This document shows positions 8,888-18,068 of a DNA stretch of 59,857 nucleotides, in pieces. A program made the translations under genes and the position numbers. The DNA is from VFKI01 sp964647825 (GTDB lineage: Bacteria; Pseudomonadota; Gammaproteobacteria; DSM-16500), in assembly GCA_964647825.1 (NCBI GenBank), contig CAZYJL010000010.1:1-59857 (forward strand), written 5' to 3'. The first letter of the stretch is position 1, and each line of letters begins with the position of its first letter. The notes beneath the pieces were generated by a model. That model had not been told where the DNA came from, did not search any database, and saw only the letters and a program-made list of their open reading frames with translations.

Positions 8888-10114
8888 TTAAAGTAGTAGT
8901 TGTTTCATCATGTTTTCGAGTGAATCGGCAAGTTTGCGGATATCATGATACGCTGTCACATATTCTTTACCTCGTTTTCCCATTTGTTTTCTTTCTGATG
9001 CAGGAAGTATTGACAGCTGATAAATCGCTTCTGCTAACGCAGCAGGATCGCTTGGTGGAATACTCATGCCTGCTTGACATATTTCAACAGGATTCATGGG
9101 TGTTTCAACGCCAAAAATAATAGGCCGTTCCATTAATAAATAATCAAATAATTTATTTGGGCTAATTCCCCAACGAAATACCGGTGATTTTTTTAGTAAC
9201 ATTAAATACGCATCCGCTTGGTTAAGCGTTTGATAAACTTGATTTTTGGGAACCGGGTCAAGAAACTCTATCGACGCTAAATTATCCTGTGCTGCTATTG
9301 CTTTTAAACGATTTTTTTCTGGACCATCACCGACCAAGCAAATGCGGATAGCCGTGTCTAATTTTTTATTTTTTAAAATACGTGCAGCTGCAAGTAATGT
9401 CTCTAAATCATTTGCTAAGCCATGTGCTCCAGCATACATGACGGTAAATTTATTTTCTTCTGAATGAGGTGTTTTTTCTGTTGTCGTTAGTGAATGAGAC
9501 GTCATATCGACAGAATTAGGCAGCCATAAAATATTTTCTTCTTTGACGCCATATTTTTTTAAATAGTCTTTTGCATTGGGTAAAAGAGAAATAATTCTAC
9601 TTGCGCGTGTATAAAGATATTTTTCTAGCCACTTCATGCTTTTAATTAATGGATGACGGTGTGTAAATTTACCAAGATCAACCAGCGATTCTGGCCAAAT
9701 ATCTCTAACTTCGAGCAAAAAAGGTTTTTTTAATTTTTTAGCTAAACGCTCAGCACCCCATGCTGCAAAAAGATGTGGGCTAGAGCCAATAATGATATCG
9801 GGCGGTGGTTGCGATCGTAGATAACGATTTCTCATTACACGCCATGAAAAATCTAACATATTCAAGAAACGTGAGAGCGTGTTTCCCTTGTATGCGCGTA
9901 CAGGTAACCAAATAAAAGGAACAGCATAGGAATAATCGATTTCACCATATGGCGTATTGGATGGAATAAAGTCATGCGCAAAGTGATTAAAATTAGAAGC
10001 AATAATTAATACATCATGCCCTTTCTTTTTTAATTCTTTTGCAAGATTAAAATGTCGTGTACCACCTGCACTTGCTGGCGGTAAAGCATAATGGTTAATT
10101 ATCCAAATGCGCAT
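8888..10114 (-). CDS. GT4 glycosyltransferase (WbuB/WbpH-like)
   Basis: Cytoplasmic GT-B fold transferase of 408 residues, probably adding one sugar to a lipid-linked O-unit. It starts MRIWIINHYALPP, with the Gly-rich SAGGTRHF acceptor-side loop typical of WbuB-like enzymes. Downstream lie FLLEVRDIWPESLVDLG, the second-domain start FTVMYAGAHG, and the donor-binding region near SPNKLFDYLLMERPIIFG. It is the last gene of the minus-strand polysaccharide locus, separated from the wbpI-like gene by about 190 bp that contain repeat element B. A strong ribosome site (AGGAG) precedes the ATG. The sugar it transfers is unknown. Confidence 0.88.
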   Translation of the reverse strand: MRIWIINHYALPPASAGGTRHFNLAKELKKKGHDVLIIASNFNHFAHDFIPSNTPYGEIDYSYAVPFIWLPVRAYKGNTLSRFLNMLDFSWRVMRNRYLRSQPPPDIIIGSSPHLFAAWGAERLAKKLKKPFLLEVRDIWPESLVDLGKFTHRHPLIKSMKWLEKYLYTRASRIISLLPNAKDYLKKYGVKEENILWLPNSVDMTSHSLTTTEKTPHSEENKFTVMYAGAHGLANDLETLLAAARILKNKKLDTAIRICLVGDGPEKNRLKAIAAQDNLASIEFLDPVPKNQVYQTLNQADAYLMLLKKSPVFRWGISPNKLFDYLLMERPIIFGVETPMNPVEICQAGMSIPPSDPAALAEAIYQLSILPASERKQMGKRGKEYVTAYHDIRKLADSLENMMKQLLL

Positions 10115-10162
10115 GCCCCATGCTCCTCTTTTATTGATTTGATAGAGTGATTTAGATGGTAA

Positions 10163-10338
10163 TACCTCAGTGGAAGTGTGTTTTTTTACTTAACTGCATA
10201 TTAGTCGTCCATCAGTCATTTAAATTGTTCAAAGCCATGCCCTTTCTGATTACATGAAGCATTTTTTATTAGTAAAATGCAACTTGCTGTTTAGCAGTTG
10301 CGGTCAGTTAAGCAAAAAAACACACTTCCACTGAGGTA
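10163..10338. mobile_element. Inverted-repeat element B (MITE-like, 176 bp)
   Basis: Bases 10161-10180 (aatacctcagtggaagtgtg) are exactly complementary to 10321-10340. The match runs on to about 37 bp per arm with one mismatch. The outer TA pairs (10163-10164 and 10337-10338) fit a TA target duplication. There is no ORF inside. It is the best-preserved of three related elements and overlaps the 3' end of the wbpI-like gene, giving that gene its stop codon. Confidence 0.85.
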
Positions 10339-11420
10339 TTGCTTAAATGATCTGTAATCATTTTTGCTGCATTGCCATCACCATAAGGTTTTTGTGCAAG
10401 TTTACCTGTTGAGCCAAAAAATGTATTAGCAGCATGATAGATTGCATCAGGGTTGTCAGGTGCAACTAAATGGTTCCATTCTAAGTCAACCGTTTCAATC
10501 CATTCTGTTTCAGTGCGCAAAGTGATGCAGGGTACATGATGAAAAAATGCTTCTTTTTGTATGCCACCTGAGTCGGTCATAATGAGTCCTGCATTTTTTT
10601 CTAGCATCAACATATCAAGAAAACCAATGGGTTCAATGAATTGAATGTGAGTGTTATTTAAAATGTCAGGATAAGAAAGTTGTAACATTTTGCGTGTACG
10701 TGGATGAAGGGGTAAAACAATAGGATAGGTATTACTTACTTTATTTAAAGCAGTAAAAATCGACTTTAAAATAGCGGGATTATCAGTATTTTCCGCACGA
10801 TGAATTGTGGCAAGAATATATGAATTTTTTTTATACCCAAGAGAATGTAATATCGTACTTTTCTGTTCTGCTAATGGACTAAATAAAAGTGATACATCGT
10901 ACATGACATCGCCAGATTCAAAAATTCGGTTTTGTTGATACCCTTCATTTTTCAAGTTAATGACAGCTTGTTTTGTAGGAGCAAATAATAAAGTCGCTAG
11001 CTGGTCTGCAACAAGTCGATTAATTTCTTCTGGCATGTTTCGATTATAAGAGCGTAGCCCCGCTTCAATATGTGCAATAGGAATATGTAATTTAGCAGCC
11101 GCTAATGCTGCAGCAAGTGTTGAATTAGTATCACCATAAATTAATACGATATCCGGTTTTTCTAATAAGAGAATTTTTTCAATCTCTTCAAGCATCCGCG
11201 CAGTTTGTTTGCCGTGTAATGTTTCTTGTATAGTTAATTGATAATCTGCTGTGGGTATTTTCATCTCCTCAAAAAAAATTTGCGACATGTTTTTATCGTA
11301 ATGCTGTCCTGTATGTACGATTATTTCTTTAAAAGCAGAATTATTTTTTAATGCACGTGATACAACAGAGGCTTTAATAAATTGTGGTCTCGCGCCAATG
11401 ACAGTCACAATTTTTTTCAT
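10308..11420 (-). CDS. wbpI: UDP-sugar 2-epimerase, WbpI/WecB family
   Basis: Non-hydrolysing C2 epimerase of 370 residues. It starts KKIVTVIGARPQFIKASVVS and contains DIVLIYGDTNSTLAAALAA, HIEAGLRSYNRNMPEEINR and LMTDSGGIQKEAF, all family hallmarks. The GARPQFIKA form and the nearby wbpD and wbpE favour the WbpI role (UDP-GlcNAc3NAcA to UDP-ManNAc3NAcA) over WecB. That choice is inferred. I start at the ATG overlapping the asnB stop (ATGA, with GGAG upstream), not at a codon 21 bases earlier. The last nine residues (TSVEVCFFA) and the stop are encoded by repeat element B. Without the insertion the frame would read ITI and stop. Confidence 0.85.
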   Translation of the reverse strand: MKKIVTVIGARPQFIKASVVSRALKNNSAFKEIIVHTGQHYDKNMSQIFFEEMKIPTADYQLTIQETLHGKQTARMLEEIEKILLLEKPDIVLIYGDTNSTLAAALAAAKLHIPIAHIEAGLRSYNRNMPEEINRLVADQLATLLFAPTKQAVINLKNEGYQQNRIFESGDVMYDVSLLFSPLAEQKSTILHSLGYKKNSYILATIHRAENTDNPAILKSIFTALNKVSNTYPIVLPLHPRTRKMLQLSYPDILNNTHIQFIEPIGFLDMLMLEKNAGLIMTDSGGIQKEAFFHHVPCITLRTETEWIETVDLEWNHLVAPDNPDAIYHAANTFFGSTGKLAQKPYGDGNAAKMITDHLSNTSVEVCFFA

Positions 11421-13258
11421 GTCGTTTCTCCAGCTAACCATAGTAGTGCTATTGATTCAGCAATGGCGCTGCGCCGATTCAATAATTGATGATCAGAAAA
11501 TGTTGTATCAATGGAATCATTTGATTTTATAAAATCTTTAATGAATTCATGCCTGTCATGGAGAGCATAACGAATCGTTTTACCGAATCCTCCATTTAAT
11601 AATGCACGAAGCGGAATATCAAAACCTCTTTTTCTTTTTGCTAAACGTACAGCGTTAGGAATTTTATCCTGCATGATTTTTCGTATCGGCCATTTGCTAA
11701 AACCTGAACGGATCTTCATGGCGACAGGAAGTGCAATGCCGAGTGTGACAAGTTCATGGTCCAAATAGGGTAAACGTCCTTCGACACTGTTGCCCATAGC
11801 ATTGCGATCTTCATAGCGTAATAAAGTGGGTAAACTGAATTGCGTAATGTCTTGAATTTGTCTAGCAATGATATCATTCTCTTGAGGCATTGTTAGGAAG
11901 GTTTTATTCAGTGTAGGTAAATCTAAAGAACTTTGAAAATTAGCATGACTCATATAACGTTTTCGATGTTGCCAATACTGTCTTAGTGACATCGTTTCGG
12001 CAAGTAGCGTCGGCAACCATTGCAACATATTCATGCTTGCTTTCAAATATTTTTTTTGTCGCAAAAGTTGTTTTTGCCAAAATAGCATAAATTTTCGATA
12101 GCCCATGAAAACTTCGTCCCCACCTTGTCCACCAAGGACGACTTTAATACCAGACTGACGAATATGTTTAAATAATAAGAATTGTGCAACTACACCTAAT
12201 CCTGAAAAAGGTGCGCCTTGTGCGATTAATGTCTCAAAGAGACCACTCATCATTTGTTGTGTATTAGGCCAAACATATTGCATATCAAGGCCGATGAATT
12301 TTGCACACTGGGCGACAAGCGGACCTTCTGACTGTTTCGCTGTTGGATCACCATAGGTAAAACCAACTAGCTTAGGTATACGTTCTCGCATCAAAGCAGC
12401 AATGGAATTTGAATCAAGACCACTGCTTAACGTTACACCAAGCGGAACATCAGTACGTAAACGGATACGCACTGCCTCGTCCAATTGATGATGAGTGAGT
12501 TCTACTATTTTTTTTGCATCTTGAATAGGTAAGTTTGTTGCAAGTGAAGCTGCATTTTTCGCAAGATCAAAATAGCGTGTAGTGTGAGTGATGAGTTGTC
12601 CATGCGAATCAATATGTGCTTGAAGATAACACCCTGCTGGTAGAGAAATCATTTCTTTATAAGACGTTTCTTCACTGCCATCTTCATAAACAAGTGATTG
12701 TAAGCCACGTGCCAAATAATGCAGATTAGGTGTTAATTGAAAAGTCTTTGCTAAGACTGTTGTTGAAGAAGCAAAATAAAGCGTATTTTTTACTTTCAAA
12801 TAATAGAGTGGCCGTACACCAAAGCGATCACGACAAAGTAGTAATGAACCCGTTTTTTTATCATATAGACCAAAAGCAAAAGGTCCTTTAAAATAATCAA
12901 AAGCACGCACTCCCCAATAAGCAAATGCATTTAGTATAACTTCTGTATCACTCTGCGTTAGAAAACGCATCCCATTTTTCTTCAATGTTTCTTTAATTTC
13001 AATGTAATTATAAATTTCTCCGTTATAAGTAATACAATATCGCTCATCTGGGTCCCACATGGGTTGATTTGCATGATCCGATAAGTCAATGACACTTAAC
13101 CGATTATGGCCAAAAACGATACTGCCGATTGTGTTATGTTGGATGAGTTTTCCTGTATGATCAGGGCCACGTGAGATTTGATTTTTTATAATAGCATCGA
13201 TTAAATGTATTTGTTGATCTGAGAGTGTTTGCGTATAAATACCGCTAATTCCGCACAT
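11417..13258 (-). CDS. AsnB-type glutamine amidotransferase of the glycan locus
   Basis: Asparagine synthase (glutamine-hydrolysing) family, 613 residues. The class II glutaminase domain begins at Cys2 (MCGISGIY), with RGPDHTG, HNRLSVIDL and YNGEIYNY. The synthetase domain has the ATP PP-loop SSGLDSNSIAAL (Ser in place of the first Gly of SGGxDS) and GGQGGDEVF. Inside an O-antigen locus, AsnB-like proteins such as WbpS are linked to turning sugar uronic acids into uronamides. That is the likely role here, rather than making free asparagine. It lies 5 bases after the wzy-like gene and overlaps wbpI in ATGA, so it is part of one transcript. Confidence 0.88.
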   Translation of the reverse strand: MCGISGIYTQTLSDQQIHLIDAIIKNQISRGPDHTGKLIQHNTIGSIVFGHNRLSVIDLSDHANQPMWDPDERYCITYNGEIYNYIEIKETLKKNGMRFLTQSDTEVILNAFAYWGVRAFDYFKGPFAFGLYDKKTGSLLLCRDRFGVRPLYYLKVKNTLYFASSTTVLAKTFQLTPNLHYLARGLQSLVYEDGSEETSYKEMISLPAGCYLQAHIDSHGQLITHTTRYFDLAKNAASLATNLPIQDAKKIVELTHHQLDEAVRIRLRTDVPLGVTLSSGLDSNSIAALMRERIPKLVGFTYGDPTAKQSEGPLVAQCAKFIGLDMQYVWPNTQQMMSGLFETLIAQGAPFSGLGVVAQFLLFKHIRQSGIKVVLGGQGGDEVFMGYRKFMLFWQKQLLRQKKYLKASMNMLQWLPTLLAETMSLRQYWQHRKRYMSHANFQSSLDLPTLNKTFLTMPQENDIIARQIQDITQFSLPTLLRYEDRNAMGNSVEGRLPYLDHELVTLGIALPVAMKIRSGFSKWPIRKIMQDKIPNAVRLAKRKRGFDIPLRALLNGGFGKTIRYALHDRHEFIKDFIKSNDSIDTTFSDHQLLNRRSAIAESIALLWLAGETT

Positions 13259-13263
13259 AGCTG

Positions 13264-14550
13264 TTATTCTCCTGATGAATGTAATGGCGGGGATTTACAT
13301 ATTGGATGTATTAATGCAATAGCAATGAGAATAAATAGCATACTATTAAAGGCTAATCCTTTGTGCACAGCAAATAATTGTCCGTAAAAAAATAAACTAG
13401 CGAGTAGTGTTGCAAAGAGTAAGTAAATAACATCATTTGTTTGCTTCGCACGAAATAGTAATGTTTTGAAAAGAGTAAAATACAAGAATAGACAGCTAAA
13501 TAAGCCAAAAAAACCGCCATAAACTAGACTGTAAATACATAAGTTATGAATATACGTTCTTTCTTCACCCGATAGTACGGTAAAACTATTCCCCGCACCA
13601 ATGCCAAATACTATGCCAAAAATACCTGATTGTTTCCATGTTACGAGCGCAGGACCCCACTCATCATAGAGACGCCCGTCACTGTAATCTGTATTGCCTA
13701 ATGCAGATGCACTATGAAAGCGAGCAAATAAGCCTGTTTCAAGCATATGGATTTTAGGAATACAGGAAAGAAAGATAAAAATTAGACTGAATAAAAATAA
13801 ATAAATAAGACATTTTTTGATAACAGGAGACCAATGAAAATTTTTATTATTTATATGTTTTAAAAAATAAAGTATTCCAAAGATTATCCAACCAAAAAAC
13901 ATTGCTAAGATAATGGCGCGCGTTAATGTCATGATACCTGCAAAAAGACTAAGCAATAGCAATGCACTTGCAATACTGTCTCTCATAATTCTTATTCGAA
14001 GAGTGATGGCTTGTTGGAAAAAAAAATAGATCGGTAGAATAGCACTAGCTAATAAGAGGGGAAGTGTCGTTCTAGGATCATGTTGCGTAATTCTATTGCG
14101 TAAGACATCAAACGTATTTGATGCATGACTTGCATGTGTTAAATACAAATAAAGTAGATAACTTGCTTGCAATAATCCTGCACTGATAAAACTATAGGCA
14201 ATACTACGTCTTGATAAAAATTTTTCCGGAAGAAAACCAATCAATAAAATCGGAAAAAAACTGATATATGGACCGATAGAACGTAAAACATTTAATGTCG
14301 GTACATTGTGTAGTAGGCCAATCAGGATAGATAATAGAAGATAACTTAAGTACCAACTAATCGATAACAGTAAAATACTATCTTCTTTTTGGATAACGTA
14401 TTTTTTTATATTAACTAAACCAATTAATCCTAGCAAACAAGTCAATGCAATTAAGATAAAATCATAGAGTTCAATGGATACAGGCGCAGGATTGGCTAAT
14501 ACTGAAATAATACATATAAAGAAAATAATAATAGCGGGTAGTCTGATCAC
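13264..14550 (-). CDS. O-antigen polymerase/ligase family membrane protein (Wzy/WaaL)
   Basis: Polytopic membrane protein of 428 residues with about 11-12 hydrophobic segments. A large periplasmic loop (about residues 270-330) includes DYSDGRLYDEWGPALVTW and GIGAGNSF, the pattern of the Wzy_C/O-antigen ligase family. It would join O-units on undecaprenyl diphosphate (Wzy) or attach the chain to lipid A-core (WaaL); sequence alone does not decide. Its place beside a Wzx-like flippase favours Wzy. The start is GTG at 14550, 9 bases after the C5-epimerase stop. Confidence 0.82.
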   Translation of the reverse strand: MIRLPAIIIFFICIISVLANPAPVSIELYDFILIALTCLLGLIGLVNIKKYVIQKEDSILLLSISWYLSYLLLSILIGLLHNVPTLNVLRSIGPYISFFPILLIGFLPEKFLSRRSIAYSFISAGLLQASYLLYLYLTHASHASNTFDVLRNRITQHDPRTTLPLLLASAILPIYFFFQQAITLRIRIMRDSIASALLLLSLFAGIMTLTRAIILAMFFGWIIFGILYFLKHINNKNFHWSPVIKKCLIYLFLFSLIFIFLSCIPKIHMLETGLFARFHSASALGNTDYSDGRLYDEWGPALVTWKQSGIFGIVFGIGAGNSFTVLSGEERTYIHNLCIYSLVYGGFFGLFSCLFLYFTLFKTLLFRAKQTNDVIYLLFATLLASLFFYGQLFAVHKGLAFNSMLFILIAIALIHPICKSPPLHSSGE

Positions 14551-14559
14551 AACAACATC

Positions 14560-15558
14560 TCATCTATACATAATTTTTCTGATAAATTTTAGTATCAGTG
14601 CACGTGATCGCAGAACAAATTTAGCATATTGCTTTGTGCGCTGTATAGTGACATCTCTCAGTACAGCGGAGCGTGTCAGCGTGCTCAGTATCTGCAGATA
14701 GTGGATTTCAAGAAGATGATAACGTGGACTATTTACATTGGCGATTGGCGTGTTCGGATCACGATCATAGAGTGACCACCATCCTGTTGAGTACCAAGGT
14801 AACATTTTTTCAAGAGACTGTACGCCTTGATGCCACAAATCTTGTAGCCAGGTTTTTTTTGTCCAATAACTAACTTCCCATAAACTAATTAAACTCGCCA
14901 TAAAACCATTCATGACACCAGTTGGTGTGCACGGGTATTCCTCAAAGTATTGACAATTTCCAGGTTTAAAAAGGTGTAAAAACCCGCCATCTCGTATGGA
15001 AACAGAAAACAAAGCAAAGGCATTTTCTATCGCAGTGGCATAACGTGCTTCTTTGCTATGCAGCCATGCGCGCAGCATTACTGATGCACCACGTGCTTGG
15101 GCTAACGCAGAGCCCCAAGGTGCTTTGGATGCAAACCAATCAAAGTCGTATGACCATACCCCATTTTCTTTTTGTCGAAGTAAAAAAAAATGTGCATAAT
15201 GAAAAAACTTTTTAAGATAGTCTGTGTTGTTTGTATGTAAATACTGATCATGCAAACCTAATGCATATTGAAATGCGGCTTCTGGATTAATTTGTCTGCC
15301 AATAGGTTCTGCATAAGGTAAAACAATAATATTTTCTTTATTCGTTAAACGATATTTTAATTTTTGACGATAATCGATTGGATAGAGCGGTGCTGTTGAA
15401 GTGGCTATATAGTTGTTATCAATATTTTGTAAAATTTGTAAATTAGGTGGCTCAGGCAAATACCAAAACTGGGCAGTTGATGGTCTTTTTTGTAGACGTG
15501 CAATGGCATAATTATCAATGAGGTGTATTATTTTTTTGGGATAATGAATAAATTGCAT
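14560..15558 (-). CDS. D-glucuronyl C5-epimerase domain protein
   Basis: This 332-residue protein matches the C-terminal catalytic domain of heparan/heparosan glucuronyl C5-epimerases. The visible hallmarks are GVWSYDFDW, SALAQARGASVMLRAW, FEEYPCTPTGVMNGFM, LEKMLPWYSTGWWSLYD and PRYHLLEIHYLQ. The EEYP Tyr and the later Tyr residues correspond to catalytic positions in the animal enzymes. There is no signal peptide or membrane segment, so it should act in the cytoplasm on lipid-linked O-units or a nucleotide sugar (inferred). AGGTGA precedes the ATG. It sits 6 bases after wzx in the glycan operon. Confidence 0.82.
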   Translation of the reverse strand: MQFIHYPKKIIHLIDNYAIARLQKRPSTAQFWYLPEPPNLQILQNIDNNYIATSTAPLYPIDYRQKLKYRLTNKENIIVLPYAEPIGRQINPEAAFQYALGLHDQYLHTNNTDYLKKFFHYAHFFLLRQKENGVWSYDFDWFASKAPWGSALAQARGASVMLRAWLHSKEARYATAIENAFALFSVSIRDGGFLHLFKPGNCQYFEEYPCTPTGVMNGFMASLISLWEVSYWTKKTWLQDLWHQGVQSLEKMLPWYSTGWWSLYDRDPNTPIANVNSPRYHLLEIHYLQILSTLTRSAVLRDVTIQRTKQYAKFVLRSRALILKFIRKIMYR

Positions 15559-15564
15559 AATACA

Positions 15565-16758
15565 TCACCTCAGCGATTCTTGCAGTGCCGCGCGTTTTAA
15601 GATAAGAAGTTGCACAAAAGGTCTAGCAATATAGCCAAGCCACAATAACGATAGTACTGGATAATGTAATTGTTGTGTTAGTAAAAATGCAAGAAGAGCA
15701 AAGAAAAGTTCATAAATAGCAAAACGTAAAATAACATGTGAATTATTTTCTTGTCGATTTATTTTGAAATAAATAATTCGCAAATATGCTGAAAGATAAA
15801 AGCCAAAAATAAGCAAAAATACAGTTTGTATTGCAGACTGCATTAAATTTTTTCCAGTGTGTATACTTATTATGAGTGTGAAACTTGCTACAAAAAAACC
15901 TGTTAACGGTGTATTGATTTTTTTTAGTAAAGGATATTCTCGATTTTTCCATAGATAGAGTTTTGATCCAATAAAAGAGTCGATAAGTATAAAACGAAAA
16001 GCAGAATAAAGGCGAACAACTAATGTATACATGGAAAGATAACCCGGGCCGTAATGATAAAATGCTGTGCGCGTAATGATTTGGAATAATTGCTCTCCAA
16101 TCATCGAACTATAATGTCTTGCAAAGGTAAGTAAGATAGAAAAAAGTGAGGGTGTTTTTGCTGCGAAGCTATCTTTTTCTATGGGTGCGCCTTGGGGTAA
16201 GAGTAAGAGAAGTATGCATTGAATGATAGGGATAACACTCGTTAAAATAATAATAGCATAAGCAATATTTTTAGTATGTGAAAAATAACACAGTAAAATA
16301 CCTGGAATTAAAATAAAATTTGGAATGACATTAATGATTTGTGCTGGTAGGAAAACATTGTTCCGTTGCTTGTATGTAATTAATAATGCCGCCATCAAGT
16401 TTAGATAGCTGCCGATAAAAGTGATGAATAAAATGGATGTATTTAATGCATGGATCGATAATGCCATAAAAGCAGTAATAACTAGAATAAAGGGTATGCT
16501 AATTAATGAGGCAACGAATAACATACGCAGTAAAGGTACAGTCTGATATAGGTTTAAGCAAGAAAGCCGCATTGCATCGATGTTCAACCCAACTGTATAA
16601 AATATTGAGAGATAAATTTGTAATTCATCATTTTTTGCGGTTAATCCAAGTAATCCAACAATCATACATTCTCTTAGAATGCCAAATAACATACTAAGAG
16701 AGGAAAGAAAAATGGCAATTTGATAACTTGTATAGTTGCGCCGTATTTTAAAAATCAT
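15565..16758 (-). CDS. Wzx-like O-unit flippase (MurJ/MATE-type)
   Basis: Polytopic membrane protein of 397 residues with about 11-12 hydrophobic helices and almost no soluble loops. The stretch NVIPNFILIPGILLCYF resembles the central helices of MurJ and Wzx transporters (MOP superfamily). In this locus it would move the undecaprenyl-linked repeat unit to the periplasmic face. Its ATG overlaps the wbpE stop (ATGA), so it is coupled to the sugar-biosynthesis genes. Wzx proteins are poorly conserved, so the call leans on topology and context. Confidence 0.72.
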   Translation of the reverse strand: MIFKIRRNYTSYQIAIFLSSLSMLFGILRECMIVGLLGLTAKNDELQIYLSIFYTVGLNIDAMRLSCLNLYQTVPLLRMLFVASLISIPFILVITAFMALSIHALNTSILFITFIGSYLNLMAALLITYKQRNNVFLPAQIINVIPNFILIPGILLCYFSHTKNIAYAIIILTSVIPIIQCILLLLLPQGAPIEKDSFAAKTPSLFSILLTFARHYSSMIGEQLFQIITRTAFYHYGPGYLSMYTLVVRLYSAFRFILIDSFIGSKLYLWKNREYPLLKKINTPLTGFFVASFTLIISIHTGKNLMQSAIQTVFLLIFGFYLSAYLRIIYFKINRQENNSHVILRFAIYELFFALLAFLLTQQLHYPVLSLLWLGYIARPFVQLLILKRAALQESLR

Positions 16759-17870
16759 GTAGTCATTTTTTCCTCACAAAACGCGATTGCTTCGAAGACA
16801 TGTTCGACAATACGTTGCTGTTCTGTATCTGATAAATAGGGATGCATTGGTAAGCTCATTACGTGTTTTGCCGCACGTTCTGCAATCGGAAATGAGCCTG
16901 CAGGATAGCGGGCTTGCATATAGGCTGGCTGGAAATGGAGTGGCACAGGATAATGCACAGCAGTTGGAATATTTTTTTCTTTTAAATAGGATTGAATTTC
17001 TGCTCTGTGAGATACTTCTAAAGTGTATTGTGCGTAGACACAGGTATTGCCTGTGGCAATCTGCATTTTTTTTATCGATGAACCTAATAATGCATCATAG
17101 CGTTTACCAATTTGCATTCTTTGTGTCACTTCATTAGCAAAGATATCTAATTTTGCAAGTAAAATGGCTGCTTGAAGCGTATCCAAGCGGCTATTCATGC
17201 CAAGACGTGTATGTTGGTATCGTTTTTCTTGGCCATGTGTGCGAATTTGTCGCATGCTCGTGGCTAAGTGTTCATCGTCTGTGAAACAGGCGCCGCCGTC
17301 ACCGTAGCAGCCTAATGGCTTAGACGGAAAAAAACTCGCACAGCCAATTGTTGATAAACCACAGGATTTTTTTTGATGAAACGTAGCACCAAAACTTTGT
17401 GCAGCATCTTCAATGACCGGAATGTGGTGAGTTGCGGCTAGTTGATTAATGGTAGACATGTCTGCGCACTGTCCGTAGAGGCTGACTGGCATAATACATT
17501 TTGTTTTTGATGTGATGGCAGCAGAGAGTTTTGACGCATCGATAGAATAGGTTTCTGGATGAATATCGACATACACAGGGGTGGCGCCAAGTAATGCGAT
17601 CATTTCTGCATTTGCCACAAAAGTAAAAGGCGTGGTGATTACTTCATCACCTGGTTGAATACCAAGTGCCATCATGGCAATCATCAATGCATCTGTACCA
17701 TTTGCAACAGTGATACAGTATTGCGTGCCCACGTAATCAGCAAGGCGAGATTCTAATTCATTTACTTCTGGGCCTAAGATATATTGTCCATGCTGTAGAA
17801 CAGTCTGAATGCGTTGTTGAATATTTTTTTCGATCGATTGGTATTGTCTTTGCAGATCGATAAATTGCAT
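16755..17870 (-). CDS. wbpE: DegT-family sugar aminotransferase (WbpE-like)
   Basis: PLP-dependent aminotransferase of 371 residues. It has the N-terminal FIDLQRQY typical of the 3-amino-uronate branch, GPEVNELE, ANGTDALMIAM, PFTFVANAEMIALLGATPV and the PLP-binding Lys in FFPSKPLGCYGDGGA. WbpE converts UDP-2-acetamido-3-keto-glucuronate to the 3-amino sugar. That role fits the WbpD homologue directly upstream and WbpI downstream. The ketosugar-forming enzymes (WbpA, WbpB) are not in this window. It overlaps the next gene by 4 bases. The family is certain; the substrate is inferred from neighbours. Confidence 0.9.
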   Translation of the reverse strand: MQFIDLQRQYQSIEKNIQQRIQTVLQHGQYILGPEVNELESRLADYVGTQYCITVANGTDALMIAMMALGIQPGDEVITTPFTFVANAEMIALLGATPVYVDIHPETYSIDASKLSAAITSKTKCIMPVSLYGQCADMSTINQLAATHHIPVIEDAAQSFGATFHQKKSCGLSTIGCASFFPSKPLGCYGDGGACFTDDEHLATSMRQIRTHGQEKRYQHTRLGMNSRLDTLQAAILLAKLDIFANEVTQRMQIGKRYDALLGSSIKKMQIATGNTCVYAQYTLEVSHRAEIQSYLKEKNIPTAVHYPVPLHFQPAYMQARYPAGSFPIAERAAKHVMSLPMHPYLSDTEQQRIVEHVFEAIAFCEEKMTT

Positions 17871-17929
17871 AGGTTTGATTACATCCTGTTATGACTATTA
17901 CGAGGAATCAAAATTTTTTTATCTATAAA

Positions 17930-18054
17930 GTCTGTTGAGAATTGCTTATTTATAATCATGTTAACATCAAATACACTCTATTTGATTGGATTTGATTCTC
18001 GAAAAATTCCTGTTTTCTCGTAAAATGATTATAAATAAGCAATTCTTAACAGAC
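17930..18054. repeat. Long inverted repeat with 29 bp arms
   Basis: Bases 17930-17958 and 18026-18054 are complementary over 29 bp with one mismatch, separated by 67 bp of AT-rich DNA. The arms contain gaattgcttatttataatca. The element fills most of the wbpD-wbpE gap, where a single operon transcript would be expected. The arms have no similarity to elements A-C. It may be a second MITE family or a large RNA hairpin that tunes expression within the operon. It has no T-run, so it is not a standard terminator. Confidence 0.75.
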
Positions 18055-18068
18055 CATGGTACATTTTT

